Shown: in pieces, positions 41,620 through 50,585 of the stretch
How positions within the stretch are numbered: the stretch's first letter is position 1
How the letters are laid out: each line of letters begins with the position of its first letter
Origin: an uncultured Bacilli bacterium
GTDB taxonomy: Bacteria > Bacillota_I > Bacilli_A > RF39 > UBA660
Assembly: GCA_949425635.1 (NCBI GenBank)
Contig: CASPWD010000001.1
Coordinates: forward strand, 124,001-188,000
Reading direction: 5' to 3'
Length of the DNA stretch: 64,000 nt
Made by a program: the position numbers and the translations under genes
The notes under the pieces: model-generated
The model's database searches: none
The model's input: only the letters and a program-made list of their open reading frames with translations
What the model was told of the DNA's origin: nothing

Positions 41620-43158
41620 GTGGAAGAAGTAGAAAGATTTAAGTATATTCATAAAAGAGGAGAAAATCATTATGAAATTCAAATTCCTAATGGTTATAAA
41701 AGCAATGGTAATAGAGATAGAATAACGAAGACTTTTCGTGGTTCTGAAGAAGAAGCTGTTGTTTTTAGAGATTTTCTTCTTGAAGAGCAAAAGAAAGAGA
41801 AAGAAAGTGGATGTATTTCTTCTGCTAATAGCAGTTATACATTAATTGAAACTAGTAGAATTTATCTTTCAGATGAAAGCTATAAAAAACATGGTTCTAA
41901 TACGAAAAGATTTTATAGAAATAAACTAAACAATTATATTTTACCTGAATTAGGCAAAAAAAAATTAAGAAATATTTCGGATGATGATATTACAAAGTTG
42001 TATAGAAAAATGAGAGATTTAGGATTGACTGAAACGTCTGTTAAGCATGTCCATAATATATTAAATGCTATTTTCAATTATGCTATTCATAGAAAATGGA
42101 TGACATATAATCCCATAAAATCTCTAGATAATAAACCGAAATTTGATGGGAAGGAAAGAGAATATTATGATCATAATGAAATAGAAAATACTTTATATAA
42201 GTTAAATAAGCTACCAGAAAAAATAAATGGTTTATCTGATACGCTAACTTATTTTAAAAATTTTAGATTTAAGACTGCTATTACTCTATTATTTAATAGT
42301 GGTATGAGAAGAGAAGAACTTTTTGGATTGAAATGGAAAGATATTAAATTTAGAACGAACGTAATTGAAATTAGAAGAGCTGTAATTTGTGTTAGTGAAG
42401 ATGATTATTCTGAATCAGAAATTATAGAAATTATTTCAAAAAGTTTAGTATGTAAGCTTCCTAAAAATGATGCTAGTAAAAGAAATATAACTGTACCTGA
42501 TGTTTGTATGGATTTACTACAAGAATATAGATTAATCCAAAAAAGATATGGTTATCCAGCTTCAGACGATGATTATGTATTTCAACAAATTAGGAAACGT
42601 GCATTATGGTCACCAAATGATTTAACTATGGAATGGGCTAAATTTATTGATTATTTTCATTTAAGAAAAATTACTGTGCATGATATAAGACATAGTCATG
42701 CTACAGATTTATTAAATTCTGGAGTTCCTATAGCTGCAGTTTCAAAAAGGTTAGGACATTCAGATATTGCTACAACTTTAAAAATTTATGCTCATAGTAA
42801 TTTACAAGAGGACAGGCAAATCTCAGAATTACTTGATAAAAAGTATAACAATCATTACGTTAAAGATGTATTGAGTTTTAATGTTCTAATATCTATTATT
42901 ACAGGAAAAGCTTTTGCACCAGTTGAAGATATTAATAAAGCATTGAAATATTTATCTGGTAATTATAATTATGCTGATAATTCTGAAACTTTAATGAAGT
43001 TATGTAAGAATTATATTTTAGATAAATATAGTTATTTAGAAGATATAAATAAATTTATTACTAATGAAATAAATTCAGAAAAAAATCTTGCTTTAATTAA
43101 TTTACTTTGTAATGCGAGTAATGATTTAGGTCATATAAGACCAATGAATACATTTTAA
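41620..43158 (+). CDS. int: tyrosine recombinase integrase with a C-terminal extension
   Basis: Start GTG 41620 follows AGGAGATGTT. 512 aa. It has an N-terminal arm-binding and SAM-like core-binding region (TLIETSRIYLSDESYKKHGS), then the catalytic domain with Arg in NSGMRREELFGLKW, HDIRHSHATDLL, and LGHSDIATTLKIYAH with the Tyr nucleophile. After the Tyr about 120 residues remain (from DKKYNNHYVKDVLSF), longer than usual for about 400-aa Tn916/Tn1549-type integrases. It is the last gene before attR. Confidence 0.95.
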   Translation: MEEVERFKYIHKRGENHYEIQIPNGYKSNGNRDRITKTFRGSEEEAVVFRDFLLEEQKKEKESGCISSANSSYTLIETSRIYLSDESYKKHGSNTKRFYRNKLNNYILPELGKKKLRNISDDDITKLYRKMRDLGLTETSVKHVHNILNAIFNYAIHRKWMTYNPIKSLDNKPKFDGKEREYYDHNEIENTLYKLNKLPEKINGLSDTLTYFKNFRFKTAITLLFNSGMRREELFGLKWKDIKFRTNVIEIRRAVICVSEDDYSESEIIEIISKSLVCKLPKNDASKRNITVPDVCMDLLQEYRLIQKRYGYPASDDDYVFQQIRKRALWSPNDLTMEWAKFIDYFHLRKITVHDIRHSHATDLLNSGVPIAAVSKRLGHSDIATTLKIYAHSNLQEDRQISELLDKKYNNHYVKDVLSFNVLISIITGKAFAPVEDINKALKYLSGNYNYADNSETLMKLCKNYILDKYSYLEDINKFITNEINSEKNLALINLLCNASNDLGHIRPMNTF

Positions 43159-43159
43159 G

Positions 43160-43188
43160 CAAATCATATTATGTGATTTGTTTTTTTT
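43160..43188 (+). terminator. terminator after int
   Basis: CAAATCA pairs with TGATTTG, then eight T. Confidence 0.85.
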
Positions 43189-43314
43189 AGGGATTATGTT
43201 ATAATTATTTTACTTAATAAAACAATGGTAAGTATATTGAAGTTATATTTTACAATTGGTTATAAGGTATGTAAGGAGTGAAAGAGACTGTTAGTGTACC
43301 TAAAAAAATCATTT

Positions 43315-43342
43315 CTGCCAAAATTACTGCCAAAAATGGCAG
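43315..43342 (+). other. possible arm-type sites, right end
   Basis: CTGCCAAAA at 43315, and CTGCCAAAAATGGCAG (palindromic) at 43327-43342, lie about 100-125 bp inside attR. They resemble the single CTGCCAAT near attL. Confidence 0.4.
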
Positions 43343-43438
43343 TACCAATCATTATATATCAATATTTTATATAAAATATGATGATTTGAGATGTTGCTTT
43401 TTGTCCTGTTTTAAGGCGAAATAGAAACTTTTTTAGGA

Positions 43439-43484
43439 GTCTCCAAAACCGCTGATGTGGGTTCAACTCCTGCTACCCCTGCCA
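43439..43484 (+). pseudogene. attR core and 3' half of the host tRNA-Trp
   Basis: The core gtctccaaaacc (43439-43450) is followed by GCTGATGTGGGTTCAACTCC, TACCCCT and GCCA, the remaining anticodon-stem, T-arm and acceptor of the tRNA whose 5' half is at 15169. No 5' half precedes it here. Excision would rebuild the gene. Confidence 0.9.
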
Positions 43485-43494
43485 TTAGATAATT

Positions 43495-43516
43495 AAGTCC
43501 GTATATACGGACTTTT
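43495..43516 (+). terminator. original host tRNA-Trp terminator
   Basis: AAGTCCGTATATACGGACTT palindrome followed by TTTT, 11 nt after the tRNA CCA. Confidence 0.8.
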
Positions 43517-43568
43517 TTCATTGTAAAAATTTATTTAACTATTTAAAAAAAGGATATTTTTAATAAAA

Positions 43569-43597
43569 GTGTACGAAAAAGTGTACCAATTGTGTAC
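43569..43597 (+). repeat. triple GTGTAC repeat just outside attR
   Basis: GTGTAC occurs at 43569, 43581 and 43592 (spacings 12 and 11 bp) in gtgtacgaaa/gtgtaccaat contexts. Single GTGTAC copies also lie just inside attL (15213) and attR (43294). This may be a binding array or the relic of an earlier integrant at this tRNA. The rest of 43160-43741 has no gene besides the features listed. Confidence 0.45.
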
Positions 43598-43741
43598 GAA
43601 AGTTTAGCAATCTTTATATTATAATAAAATATATTTTCTACAATATTACATTTAACTAAGAAGTCTTTTTCTACTATAAATATCCACTTTTTTATAAATA
43701 ATCCCCCTATTCTCTCATATTATATTAATAGGTGAATTATT

Positions 43742-44164
43742 ATGATTGTAAAATATAACACTAAAGAACTTGACTTATTAGCTAGAATAATGCGTGCTGA
43801 AGCATTAGCAGAAGGAAACTTAGGAATGTTGATGGTTGGTAATGTCGTTATAAATAGAGTTCTTGCATCTTGCTTAACATTCACAAATATTCGAACTATA
43901 ACAGATGCCATATACCAAGCAAATCAATTTGCAGGTACAAAAATATCTTTATTTCAATCTTCTTCTACGACCAAAGAACAAGAGTTAGCAAAAAGAGTAT
44001 TAATCGGAGAATACTATCATCCTGCAACGAACTCTTTATGGTTCTATGCACCAGCATCAGGGTCATCTTGTAAATCAACTTGGTATGGACAAAATTTTGC
44101 TGGAAGATATAAAAACCATTGCTTCTACAAGCCAGAACCCGGTGAATGTAAAGAAATACATTAA
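43742..44164 (+). CDS. SleB/CwlJ-type cell wall hydrolase
   Basis: 140 aa, the short catalytic domain alone. ELDLLARIMRAEALAEGNLG contains the expected Glu, followed by VGNVVINRVLAS and NQFAGTK, and the C-terminal GRYKNHCFYKPEP. This is the Hydrolase_2 family of cortex-lytic enzymes. Without signal peptide it resembles CwlJ more than SleB. It hints at a sporulating ancestry. It lies outside the element. Confidence 0.85.
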   Translation: MIVKYNTKELDLLARIMRAEALAEGNLGMLMVGNVVINRVLASCLTFTNIRTITDAIYQANQFAGTKISLFQSSSTTKEQELAKRVLIGEYYHPATNSLWFYAPASGSSCKSTWYGQNFAGRYKNHCFYKPEPGECKEIH

Positions 44165-44196
44165 AAAAATACTAATTTTTACTTAGTATTTTTTTT
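44163..44196. terminator. bidirectional terminator between convergent genes
   Basis: AATACTAA pairs with TTAGTATT, flanked by A7 on one side and T8 on the other, serving both the hydrolase and the NrtR-like gene. Confidence 0.8.
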
Positions 44197-45003
44197 GTAT
44201 CTGAACAATGCTGAAGGTCTATGACCAGCCCCTGTTTGAACAAACTCTGTCTTCTCAACTTTATCAGCAATAATTCTTCTAAATGCAGGATCTAATAACT
44301 TTTTATTCAATATAACTTCATAAACTTGTTGAAGATCACCTAAAGCAAATAACTCAGGCATCATATTAAATACAACATCTGTATAATTAATCTTATTTTT
44401 TAATCTTTCTATACCAGACCAAATAACTAATGGATGGTCAAATGCCAAATCATTATTTTCTTCGATTTCAAACTTATATCTATCTGTAGTCTTTTCCTTT
44501 AATACTTTCTTTATCTTAAATTTAAGTGTATCTGTTCCATTGTCCAAAATAACTAAAACATTATCTTCTTCATCAAAGTATTGTATATTAAACCATGATG
44601 CATTATCGCTTAATTTATCTTTCAATCTATTCTTATCAACTAAAGCCATATAAGAAGAAGATACAATTCTCATTCTTGGATCTCTATTAACAGAACCAAA
44701 AGTATACAATTGCTCTAAATATATATCGTGTAATCCTGTTTCTCTAGCTAATATTCTTTTTGGACAATCCTCTAAATCCTCTTTAACATCTAAAAATCCA
44801 CCAGGTAAACACCATTTATCTTTAAAAGGATAATCATCTCTTTTAACTAATAAAACACTCATATACTTTTTATTTGACTTCCTATAATTAGCTTGTATCT
44901 CATCACTAATACTCAAAATAAGTATATCGGTAGTCATAGAAAGCTTCTCATATTGATCTGGATTATAATCCTTTAAAAACTCTTCTTCACTTTTATACAT
45001 CAT
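44179..45003 (-). CDS. nrtR: NrtR-like regulator (degenerate NUDIX plus winged helix)
   Basis: 274 aa. The N-terminal NUDIX domain has GGFLDVKED then RILARETGL, where the canonical box would be RE-U-x-EE-x-G-U. One catalytic Glu is replaced by Ile and another by Arg, so hydrolysis is probably lost while ligand binding may remain. The C-terminal 75 residues (KLLDPAFRRIIADKVEKTEF, AGHRPSALFRYKK) match the winged-helix domain of NrtR, a repressor that senses ADP-ribose/NAD metabolites. Many NAD genes lie in the next 20 kb, in keeping with that role. Confidence 0.82.
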   Translation of the reverse strand: MMYKSEEEFLKDYNPDQYEKLSMTTDILILSISDEIQANYRKSNKKYMSVLLVKRDDYPFKDKWCLPGGFLDVKEDLEDCPKRILARETGLHDIYLEQLYTFGSVNRDPRMRIVSSSYMALVDKNRLKDKLSDNASWFNIQYFDEEDNVLVILDNGTDTLKFKIKKVLKEKTTDRYKFEIEENNDLAFDHPLVIWSGIERLKNKINYTDVVFNMMPELFALGDLQQVYEVILNKKLLDPAFRRIIADKVEKTEFVQTGAGHRPSALFRYKKNTK

Positions 45004-45067
45004 ATTAATAACACCTCAAGTACATTATACCATAACATATACAAAATCGTCTTTTATTTATCAAAAA

Positions 45068-45097
45068 ACTGTTAATAACAATAAAGTTATTAACAGT
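45068..45097 (-). terminator. inverted repeat after the cadherin-like gene, containing two GTTANTAAC boxes
   Basis: ACTGTTAATAAC (45068-45079) and GTTATTAACAGT (45086-45097) are perfect complements. On the minus strand T6 follows, so it can end the 143-aa gene. Each arm holds GTTANTAAC, the box also found at the prs and nadD promoters, and the site lies 65 bp upstream of the NrtR-like gene, so it may double as an operator. Confidence 0.65.
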
Positions 45098-45112
45098 CTA
45101 ATAAAAGTGTAA

Positions 45113-45544
45113 CTAAATTTTTTGAATTTTTGACTTTTTTAAATTTAAGATAATCATTCCAACAACAATTCCACCTACAACTGCTGAAATTGATAAAAAC
45201 GCTCCAGTTTCTGGATTTCCTGATCCATCTTTACTTGGTCTAGATACTTTAATATTAATTGTATACTCTTCTTTAGTAGTACCATCTGTTGCTGTAACGA
45301 CAATTTTATTATCTCCCTCTTCAACACTAACTCTACCCGCTCCAGTAATTATTACGTTATCATTAGCTGGTATTACATCGATATCTGCATAATCTAAAGT
45401 TGTTTTCAGATAAAGAGTCCAAGTATTTCTACTTAATCCTAAATCACCAATACCATCTACCGAAATTCCCTGTACTAAAGTTGCAGCATTAACTAACATT
45501 GGCATCATAAAAAGCACTACCAACATAAAAAACATTTTCTTCAT
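45113..45544 (-). CDS. cadherin-like surface protein with NPETG sorting signal
   Basis: 143 aa. Signal peptide (MFFMLVVLFMMPMLVNAAT), then one cadherin-like beta-sandwich domain (GAGRVSVEEGDNKIVVTATD, TTKEEYTINIKV), then GSGNPETGAFLSISAVVGG, a hydrophobic helix and a basic tail. This is a sortase-type anchor with NPETG instead of LPXTG. No housekeeping sortase is seen nearby. Confidence 0.75.
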   Translation of the reverse strand: MKKMFFMLVVLFMMPMLVNAATLVQGISVDGIGDLGLSRNTWTLYLKTTLDYADIDVIPANDNVIITGAGRVSVEEGDNKIVVTATDGTTKEEYTINIKVSRPSKDGSGNPETGAFLSISAVVGGIVVGMIILNLKKSKIQKI

Positions 45545-45653
45545 ATAACTCTCCTACTATTCTTATACTTAAACTATAAACGTTTTTCAATGTAAAGTAA
45601 ACAAATATAATTTTTTACTTTACACTTTATGATATAATTTATTTGGTGATATT

Positions 45654-46214
45654 ATGATAATTGGAATTGATATAGATGATACTTTAGTAAATACCAAAGA
45701 TAAACAAATTACCTATTGGAAAGATTATGTTAATAAAAATCCTAAAGAAGGATACACTGAAGAAATCCCTAATACAATAAATGACTTTGGTGATGAATAC
45801 GTCCAAGTTTTTTGGGATACTTATAGAGAACAACTATCCTTCTCACCAACATTCAAAGAAAACACATCCACTATATTACATAAATTAAAAGGAGCTAGCT
45901 TTACTCTATGTGTTATAACGTCAAGACCAGATGCTAAGTACAAAGATTTAAAACAAAGATTAAAAGATTGGTTTTATAAAAACAATATACCAATCGACGT
46001 AATTTATACAGACATTAGAAATAAAGGTGAATTTTGTAAAGAAAACAACATCGATATTTTAATAGATGATAGCTTAAGTCAAATTAATTCTGCTAAATCA
46101 AACAATATAAAAACAATTTTATTCAACAATATTTCTAATTATGAAGGACTACAAACTAATAACTGGCTAGACTTATACGATATCTTAACCAAACTAAAAG
46201 AAGAGCAAGACTAA
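45654..46214 (+). CDS. HAD-family 5'(3')-deoxyribonucleotidase-like phosphatase (NT5C)
   Basis: 186 aa beginning MIIGIDIDDTLVNTKDK, with the DxD nucleophile pair, VITSRPDAKYKDL as motif II, and DILIDDSLSQI as motif IV. The layout fits the NT5C/YqfW group. It converges on the acyl-CoA ligase gene with a 4-bp tail overlap. Confidence 0.78.
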   Translation: MIIGIDIDDTLVNTKDKQITYWKDYVNKNPKEGYTEEIPNTINDFGDEYVQVFWDTYREQLSFSPTFKENTSTILHKLKGASFTLCVITSRPDAKYKDLKQRLKDWFYKNNIPIDVIYTDIRNKGEFCKENNIDILIDDSLSQINSAKSNNIKTILFNNISNYEGLQTNNWLDLYDILTKLKEEQD

Positions 46215-47938
46215 TTTTGTTCTTCTTTTTCTAATTCACGATAATTAACTTTCCCTATAATTGTCTTTGGTAAACTATCTCTAAACACAAATTCTTTTGG
46301 CATCATATACTTCGCTAAATTTTTATTACAATGTTCTTTAATATCTTTTAAAATATCGCTATTTACTTCAACGCCCTTTTTTAAAACAATAAAAGCTTTT
46401 GGAACCTGTACCTTATATGGATGTGGAACACCAATAACACCACATAACTCCACTTTAGGATGTTTAAGTATTACTTCTTCTACATAAGATGGATAAACAT
46501 TATATCCTGATACGATTAACATTCTTTTAATTCTTTGTACAAAAAATAACACTCCATCTTCATCCATATAGCCTAAATCACCTGTATGAACCCATCTACT
46601 ACCATCTTCATGAGTAATTATCATCTTGTCAGTTTCTTCCTTGTTATCTAAATATCTAGACATTACAACTGGACCACTAAGACAAATTTCACCTATCTCT
46701 CCAGTCTTTTTCTCTTCCTTACTTTCTACATCTATAATCTTAACTTTATTTCCTGGTAAAGGTATTCCTACACTACCCAACTTATCTGATCCTAGTGCCC
46801 CTACACAAGCAGGTCCTGTAGTCTCAGTCATTCCATAACCTTGCATTATATGTTCATTACAATTATGTTTCTTCAAAAAATCATTAACAACCTTATTTTT
46901 CTCAGGAGACAAAGAATCCCCACCAGATATCACGTACTTCACAGTAGACATATCCACATTCATCATAAAAGGATTAGTAACTAAAGCTTCATATAAAGTA
47001 GGAACTCCTGTTAAAACAGTCGGTTTATATTTTCTAATCAACTTATCAAATCTCTTTGCATCAAATTGTGGAATTAAAGCAACTGTTGCTCCTAACGCCA
47101 AAGGTGCACATATACATACAACTAAACCAAAACAATGAAACATTGGTAAAATTCCTAAGAAAGTATCTCCAACACCTATTTTAGGAAAAATTATCTTCGC
47201 TTGCTCCATAATAGCATTAACATTACCATTAGTTAAAACTATATTCTTAGGAATACCTGTTGTCCCACCACTATGTAAATATATAGCATCTGTATCCTTA
47301 CCAGTAATCACCTCAGTATTATGACTATAATTTAATCCTCTATTATAAAATTCTTCCCAATATATAAAACATTCATTAGATTTATCTAAATTCATTTTTA
47401 ATTCTTGTGTTACTAAATAACCAAGCCCTAGTAATGGAGGCATAGAATCCTTTGCAGAGACAATAACCACTTTATATATTTCTGTTTCATCTATTATTGC
47501 AGCAATCTTATCATAAGCTAAATTAATAGCAATAGCCAAAACCGACTTAGTCTTAATAATAGAATCTTTTATCTCTTCTTGACTAGATAAAGGATGTATC
47601 ATATTAGCGATAGCTCCTATTTTATTAACAGCATAAAAACTAATTACTGCCTCAGGAGTATTAGGCATTAAGATAGTTACTACATCTCCCTTTCTTACTC
47701 CATTCGCCTTTAAAGCTTTAGCACAAACTTCAATTCTATTTAATACATCTTTAAAACTAAATTTTCTCCCAAAATAGTTCAAAGCTACTTCATTTTCATG
47801 TGCAAAAACACTTTTCTCAAAATATCTATAAATAGAACACTCTGGTACTACAACACTTCTCTTATCTTCATCATAATACTTATCCCATAAATTTTCATAC
47901 TTTATATTTTTCTTTTTCATCATTTTAAATATATTCAT
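46211..47938 (-). CDS. AMP-forming acyl-CoA ligase (FadD-like)
   Basis: 575 aa. P-loop YLHSGGTTGIPKNIVLTNGN, then GYGMTETTGP, HTGDLGYMDEDG, and catalytic Lys region SLPKTIIGKVNYREL at the C-terminus. ANL superfamily long-chain acyl-CoA synthetase by overall similarity. It diverges from a TetR-type regulator gene, which may control it in response to fatty acids or acyl-CoA. Confidence 0.85.
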   Translation of the reverse strand: MNIFKMMKKKNIKYENLWDKYYDEDKRSVVVPECSIYRYFEKSVFAHENEVALNYFGRKFSFKDVLNRIEVCAKALKANGVRKGDVVTILMPNTPEAVISFYAVNKIGAIANMIHPLSSQEEIKDSIIKTKSVLAIAINLAYDKIAAIIDETEIYKVVIVSAKDSMPPLLGLGYLVTQELKMNLDKSNECFIYWEEFYNRGLNYSHNTEVITGKDTDAIYLHSGGTTGIPKNIVLTNGNVNAIMEQAKIIFPKIGVGDTFLGILPMFHCFGLVVCICAPLALGATVALIPQFDAKRFDKLIRKYKPTVLTGVPTLYEALVTNPFMMNVDMSTVKYVISGGDSLSPEKNKVVNDFLKKHNCNEHIMQGYGMTETTGPACVGALGSDKLGSVGIPLPGNKVKIIDVESKEEKKTGEIGEICLSGPVVMSRYLDNKEETDKMIITHEDGSRWVHTGDLGYMDEDGVLFFVQRIKRMLIVSGYNVYPSYVEEVILKHPKVELCGVIGVPHPYKVQVPKAFIVLKKGVEVNSDILKDIKEHCNKNLAKYMMPKEFVFRDSLPKTIIGKVNYRELEKEEQN

Positions 47939-48088
47939 AAAATCACTCCAATATGTTAAACAATTGTTGCATAACTTACAAATGTATTATATAATTCGAC
48001 TTATATTAGCATCAATCATCAATTTAGATTAAACTTGATACTTCTTAAACACTAAACACCAAATTTGTTTAAAAAGAGAGGATTTATT

Positions 48089-48646
48089 ATGGATAGAAGA
48101 ATAAAATATACAAAAAAAATAATAAAAGATACTTTTCTAAGTTTATTAGAATCTAAAGATATAAAAAAAATAACAGTCAGTGAAATATGTAAAATTTCTG
48201 ATATAAATAGAGCAACTTTCTATCGCTATTATTTAGATGTATACGACCTACTTGATAAAATACAAGAAGAATTTGTTGATGAACTAAAATGTGCTTCTAA
48301 TAATGAAAATATTTATACAGTTTCAACATTTTCTAAAGATTTACTTAATGTTTTTTTAGAAAACAAAGAATTAGTAAGAATTCTTTTTAATACTAACAAC
48401 AATCTTTATTTTTTAAACGATGTTCTTTCAATTGCTTATGAAAAATGCAAAATAAAATGGCAATCTGACCTACCAAATATAAGTGACGAAGACATAGAAT
48501 ATGCATCAGTATTTATATTCAATGGAGCTCTTGGTGTAATAAACTTCTGGGTAAAAAATAATTTTGATAAAAGTGTTGATGAAATTTCTACAATTATAGA
48601 ACAATTAAGTTACTTTGGTACAAAAAGATTTATATATAAAAAATAG
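48089..48646 (+). CDS. TetR/AcrR-family regulator
   Basis: 185 aa from ATG 48089 (ribosome site GAGAGGATTTATT). The N-terminal helix-turn-helix is KKITVSEICKISDINRATFY followed by RYYLDVYDLLDKI. The C-terminal domain is helical (DUF-type ligand domain). It diverges from the acyl-CoA ligase gene across 150 bp, the usual arrangement for a local regulator. Confidence 0.85.
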   Translation: MDRRIKYTKKIIKDTFLSLLESKDIKKITVSEICKISDINRATFYRYYLDVYDLLDKIQEEFVDELKCASNNENIYTVSTFSKDLLNVFLENKELVRILFNTNNNLYFLNDVLSIAYEKCKIKWQSDLPNISDEDIEYASVFIFNGALGVINFWVKNNFDKSVDEISTIIEQLSYFGTKRFIYKK

Positions 48647-48676
48647 GAAATCCATTATTAGGACTTCCTTTTTTAA
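48647..48676 (+). terminator. terminator after the TetR gene
   Basis: GGAAATCC pairs with GGACTTCC (one mismatch) and runs into T6. Confidence 0.6.
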
Positions 48677-49200
48677 TCTATTTTGTCATATTTTAATCCA
48701 TAAACGTCATCAATTATTTGATATGAAATTTCATCAAGTGGCTCATCACTTTTAACACTATCTTTAGAAAAAATATATTTAAATGGCAAATAACAAAATA
48801 ACAACGTTATTAATATAAGAATAATAGATAATATAATATCTTGCTTTATAAAAGATTCATCGCTTTCTATTTTCTCTATATAGTTTTCTTGATTAACTGA
48901 TTCTAATTCAGTTTTAGAAAACTCCTTTATATTAATAATAAAATACACTAACACAAAAACTGCCATCGCAAAAGATAAGACTTTATCAAAATAATTTTCA
49001 CTATATATAAAATTTAAAAAAAATAAAATTGTTGGAATCAAAAAGATAAAAGATATATAAAACGCTGTCTTCCTTGATAATTTTTTAAATATTTTTGTAG
49101 TCGAACTCAAAAACAAAATAACTCCTAAAGCAATCGGAATAACGTAACGAATAATAAAAAAATAGATTATAATCTTTAATAAAGCTGAAATAATATCCAT
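48673..49200 (-). CDS. multi-pass membrane protein of unknown function (175 aa)
   Basis: Four or five transmembrane helices (IIIYFFIIRYVIPIALGVIL, AFYISFIFLIPTILFFLNFI, VLSFAMAVFVLVYFIINI, IILSIILILITLLFCYLPF) with an acidic cytosolic loop between the last two (ELESVNQENYIEKIESDESF). No family recognised. Separate from its neighbours. Confidence 0.6.
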   Translation of the reverse strand: MDIISALLKIIIYFFIIRYVIPIALGVILFLSSTTKIFKKLSRKTAFYISFIFLIPTILFFLNFIYSENYFDKVLSFAMAVFVLVYFIINIKEFSKTELESVNQENYIEKIESDESFIKQDIILSIILILITLLFCYLPFKYIFSKDSVKSDEPLDEISYQIIDDVYGLKYDKID

Positions 49201-49283
49201 ACCATTAAACTCCTAACTTATAAGAAAGTACAAACTCCTTAGTATATATAAAGTATAACATAAAATTCAAATTAAATAATTAT

Positions 49284-49307
49284 AAAAAAGAACCGCCATC
49301 GCAGTTC
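49284..49307 (-). terminator. terminator after nadK
   Basis: On the minus strand GAACTGC, 3-nt loop, then G and GCGGTTC followed by T6. Confidence 0.75.
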
Positions 49308-49313
49308 CACTTC

Positions 49314-50120
49314 TTAATCGTTCAAAACTTTATTATTAATAACCTTTATAAAATGAAAATCATTCATTCTTAAACACTTCAAACTTTTCTTACCAATTTT
49401 TGTCTCCACCTTAACAACATTATTAATCATCGTATTAACACCATCCAACTGAATAAACATGTTTTTAAAATTCTTTTCAGGTACAAAGGTAATAATCTTA
49501 TCACTTGGTACTATAACACTACAATTTAAAACCTTATAAACCTTATTATTAACTGGGGCAATCGGCGTAATAGATAGAGTACTCAAAGTATTATAAATAA
49601 TACTACCATTTAAACACATATTATAAGCTGTACTTCCTGTACTAGTACTTACAAGAATTCCATCACCAGCGAACGTTTCTAAATATTCATCATCTACATA
49701 TATCGGTAACTTCAAAGTCGTAAAATCACTCTTTCTTACAACTAATTCATTAAGTGAATTAAAGTGATAAACCTTATCTTCTGTAATTACTTTAGTTTCT
49801 TGAATACTAATATCCTCTATCTTATAATTATCAGAATTTAATCTCTTAACAAAATCAACAGTATCCTTAATATCAATTTCTTGTAAAAAACCTAAAGTAC
49901 CACTATTTACTCCAATATAATATACTTTATCATTAAAACTAGTGTCTTTAACCATTCTTAAAAAAGATCCATCTCCACCTACAGAAATTGCCAAATCAAA
50001 ACCTTTATTAACTATCTTAAATCCATATTTAACTAATTCTAATTCTAAGTCTTTAGCAACTATTTGTGACTTCTCATTATCGTTAACAAATAATTTTATT
50101 TTGTTAATTCTTCTCCCCAT
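49314..50120 (-). CDS. nadK: NAD kinase
   Basis: 268 aa with the NAD kinase signatures AISVGGDGSFLRMV, GVNSGTLGFLQEI and STSTGSTAYNMCLNG. It phosphorylates NAD to NADP. It overlaps pncC by 25 bp and ends a seven-gene run from nadD. The start at ATG 50120 gives the family N-terminus (RINKIKLFVND). Confidence 0.93.
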   Translation of the reverse strand: MGRRINKIKLFVNDNEKSQIVAKDLELELVKYGFKIVNKGFDLAISVGGDGSFLRMVKDTSFNDKVYYIGVNSGTLGFLQEIDIKDTVDFVKRLNSDNYKIEDISIQETKVITEDKVYHFNSLNELVVRKSDFTTLKLPIYVDDEYLETFAGDGILVSTSTGSTAYNMCLNGSIIYNTLSTLSITPIAPVNNKVYKVLNCSVIVPSDKIITFVPEKNFKNMFIQLDGVNTMINNVVKVETKIGKKSLKCLRMNDFHFIKVINNKVLND

Positions 50121-50584
50121 AATATTTCACCTAACTTCTCGATAATATGATTAATTACCACGTCTTTATTTTGTTTTCTCGTCTTCTTATCAACACTAAT
50201 TTTCATATCATAATAATTTTCTTTATAATAAATACTAACAAATACTTCGTTATCTTTACCAAAATTATTATTCTCATCTGCTCTATTCAACTTACCAGTA
50301 ATACCAACTCCAAAATCAGAATTAGCAAACTTACTTATATTAAGAGCCATTTCATGAGCTGTCTCCATACTATAAACACTAAATTCATTTATAACATCAG
50401 CATCTACACCCATCTTTATCTTATATTGATTTGAATATGTAACTGCACTAAATTTTAATACTTCAGAAGCTCCCTCAATACTAGTAATAGCATTCGCTAC
50501 TCCTCCACCAGTACAAGATTCCATTGTTGAAATAGTTTCTCCTCTTTTAATTAATTCAAGTATAATTTTCTTAAATGATTTCAT
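50096..50584 (-). CDS. pncC: nicotinamide-nucleotide amidase (CinA C-terminal domain)
   Basis: 162 aa, the standalone CinA C-terminal type. ISTMESCTGGGVANAIT holds the ESCTGG catalytic stretch, and SDFGVGITGKLNRAD follows. PncC converts nicotinamide mononucleotide to nicotinate mononucleotide, the substrate of NadD, which fits the operon. Starts directly after the kinase gene. Confidence 0.87.
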   Translation of the reverse strand: MKSFKKIILELIKRGETISTMESCTGGGVANAITSIEGASEVLKFSAVTYSNQYKIKMGVDADVINEFSVYSMETAHEMALNISKFANSDFGVGITGKLNRADENNNFGKDNEVFVSIYYKENYYDMKISVDKKTRKQNKDVVINHIIEKLGEILWGEELTK

Positions 50585-50585
50585 T

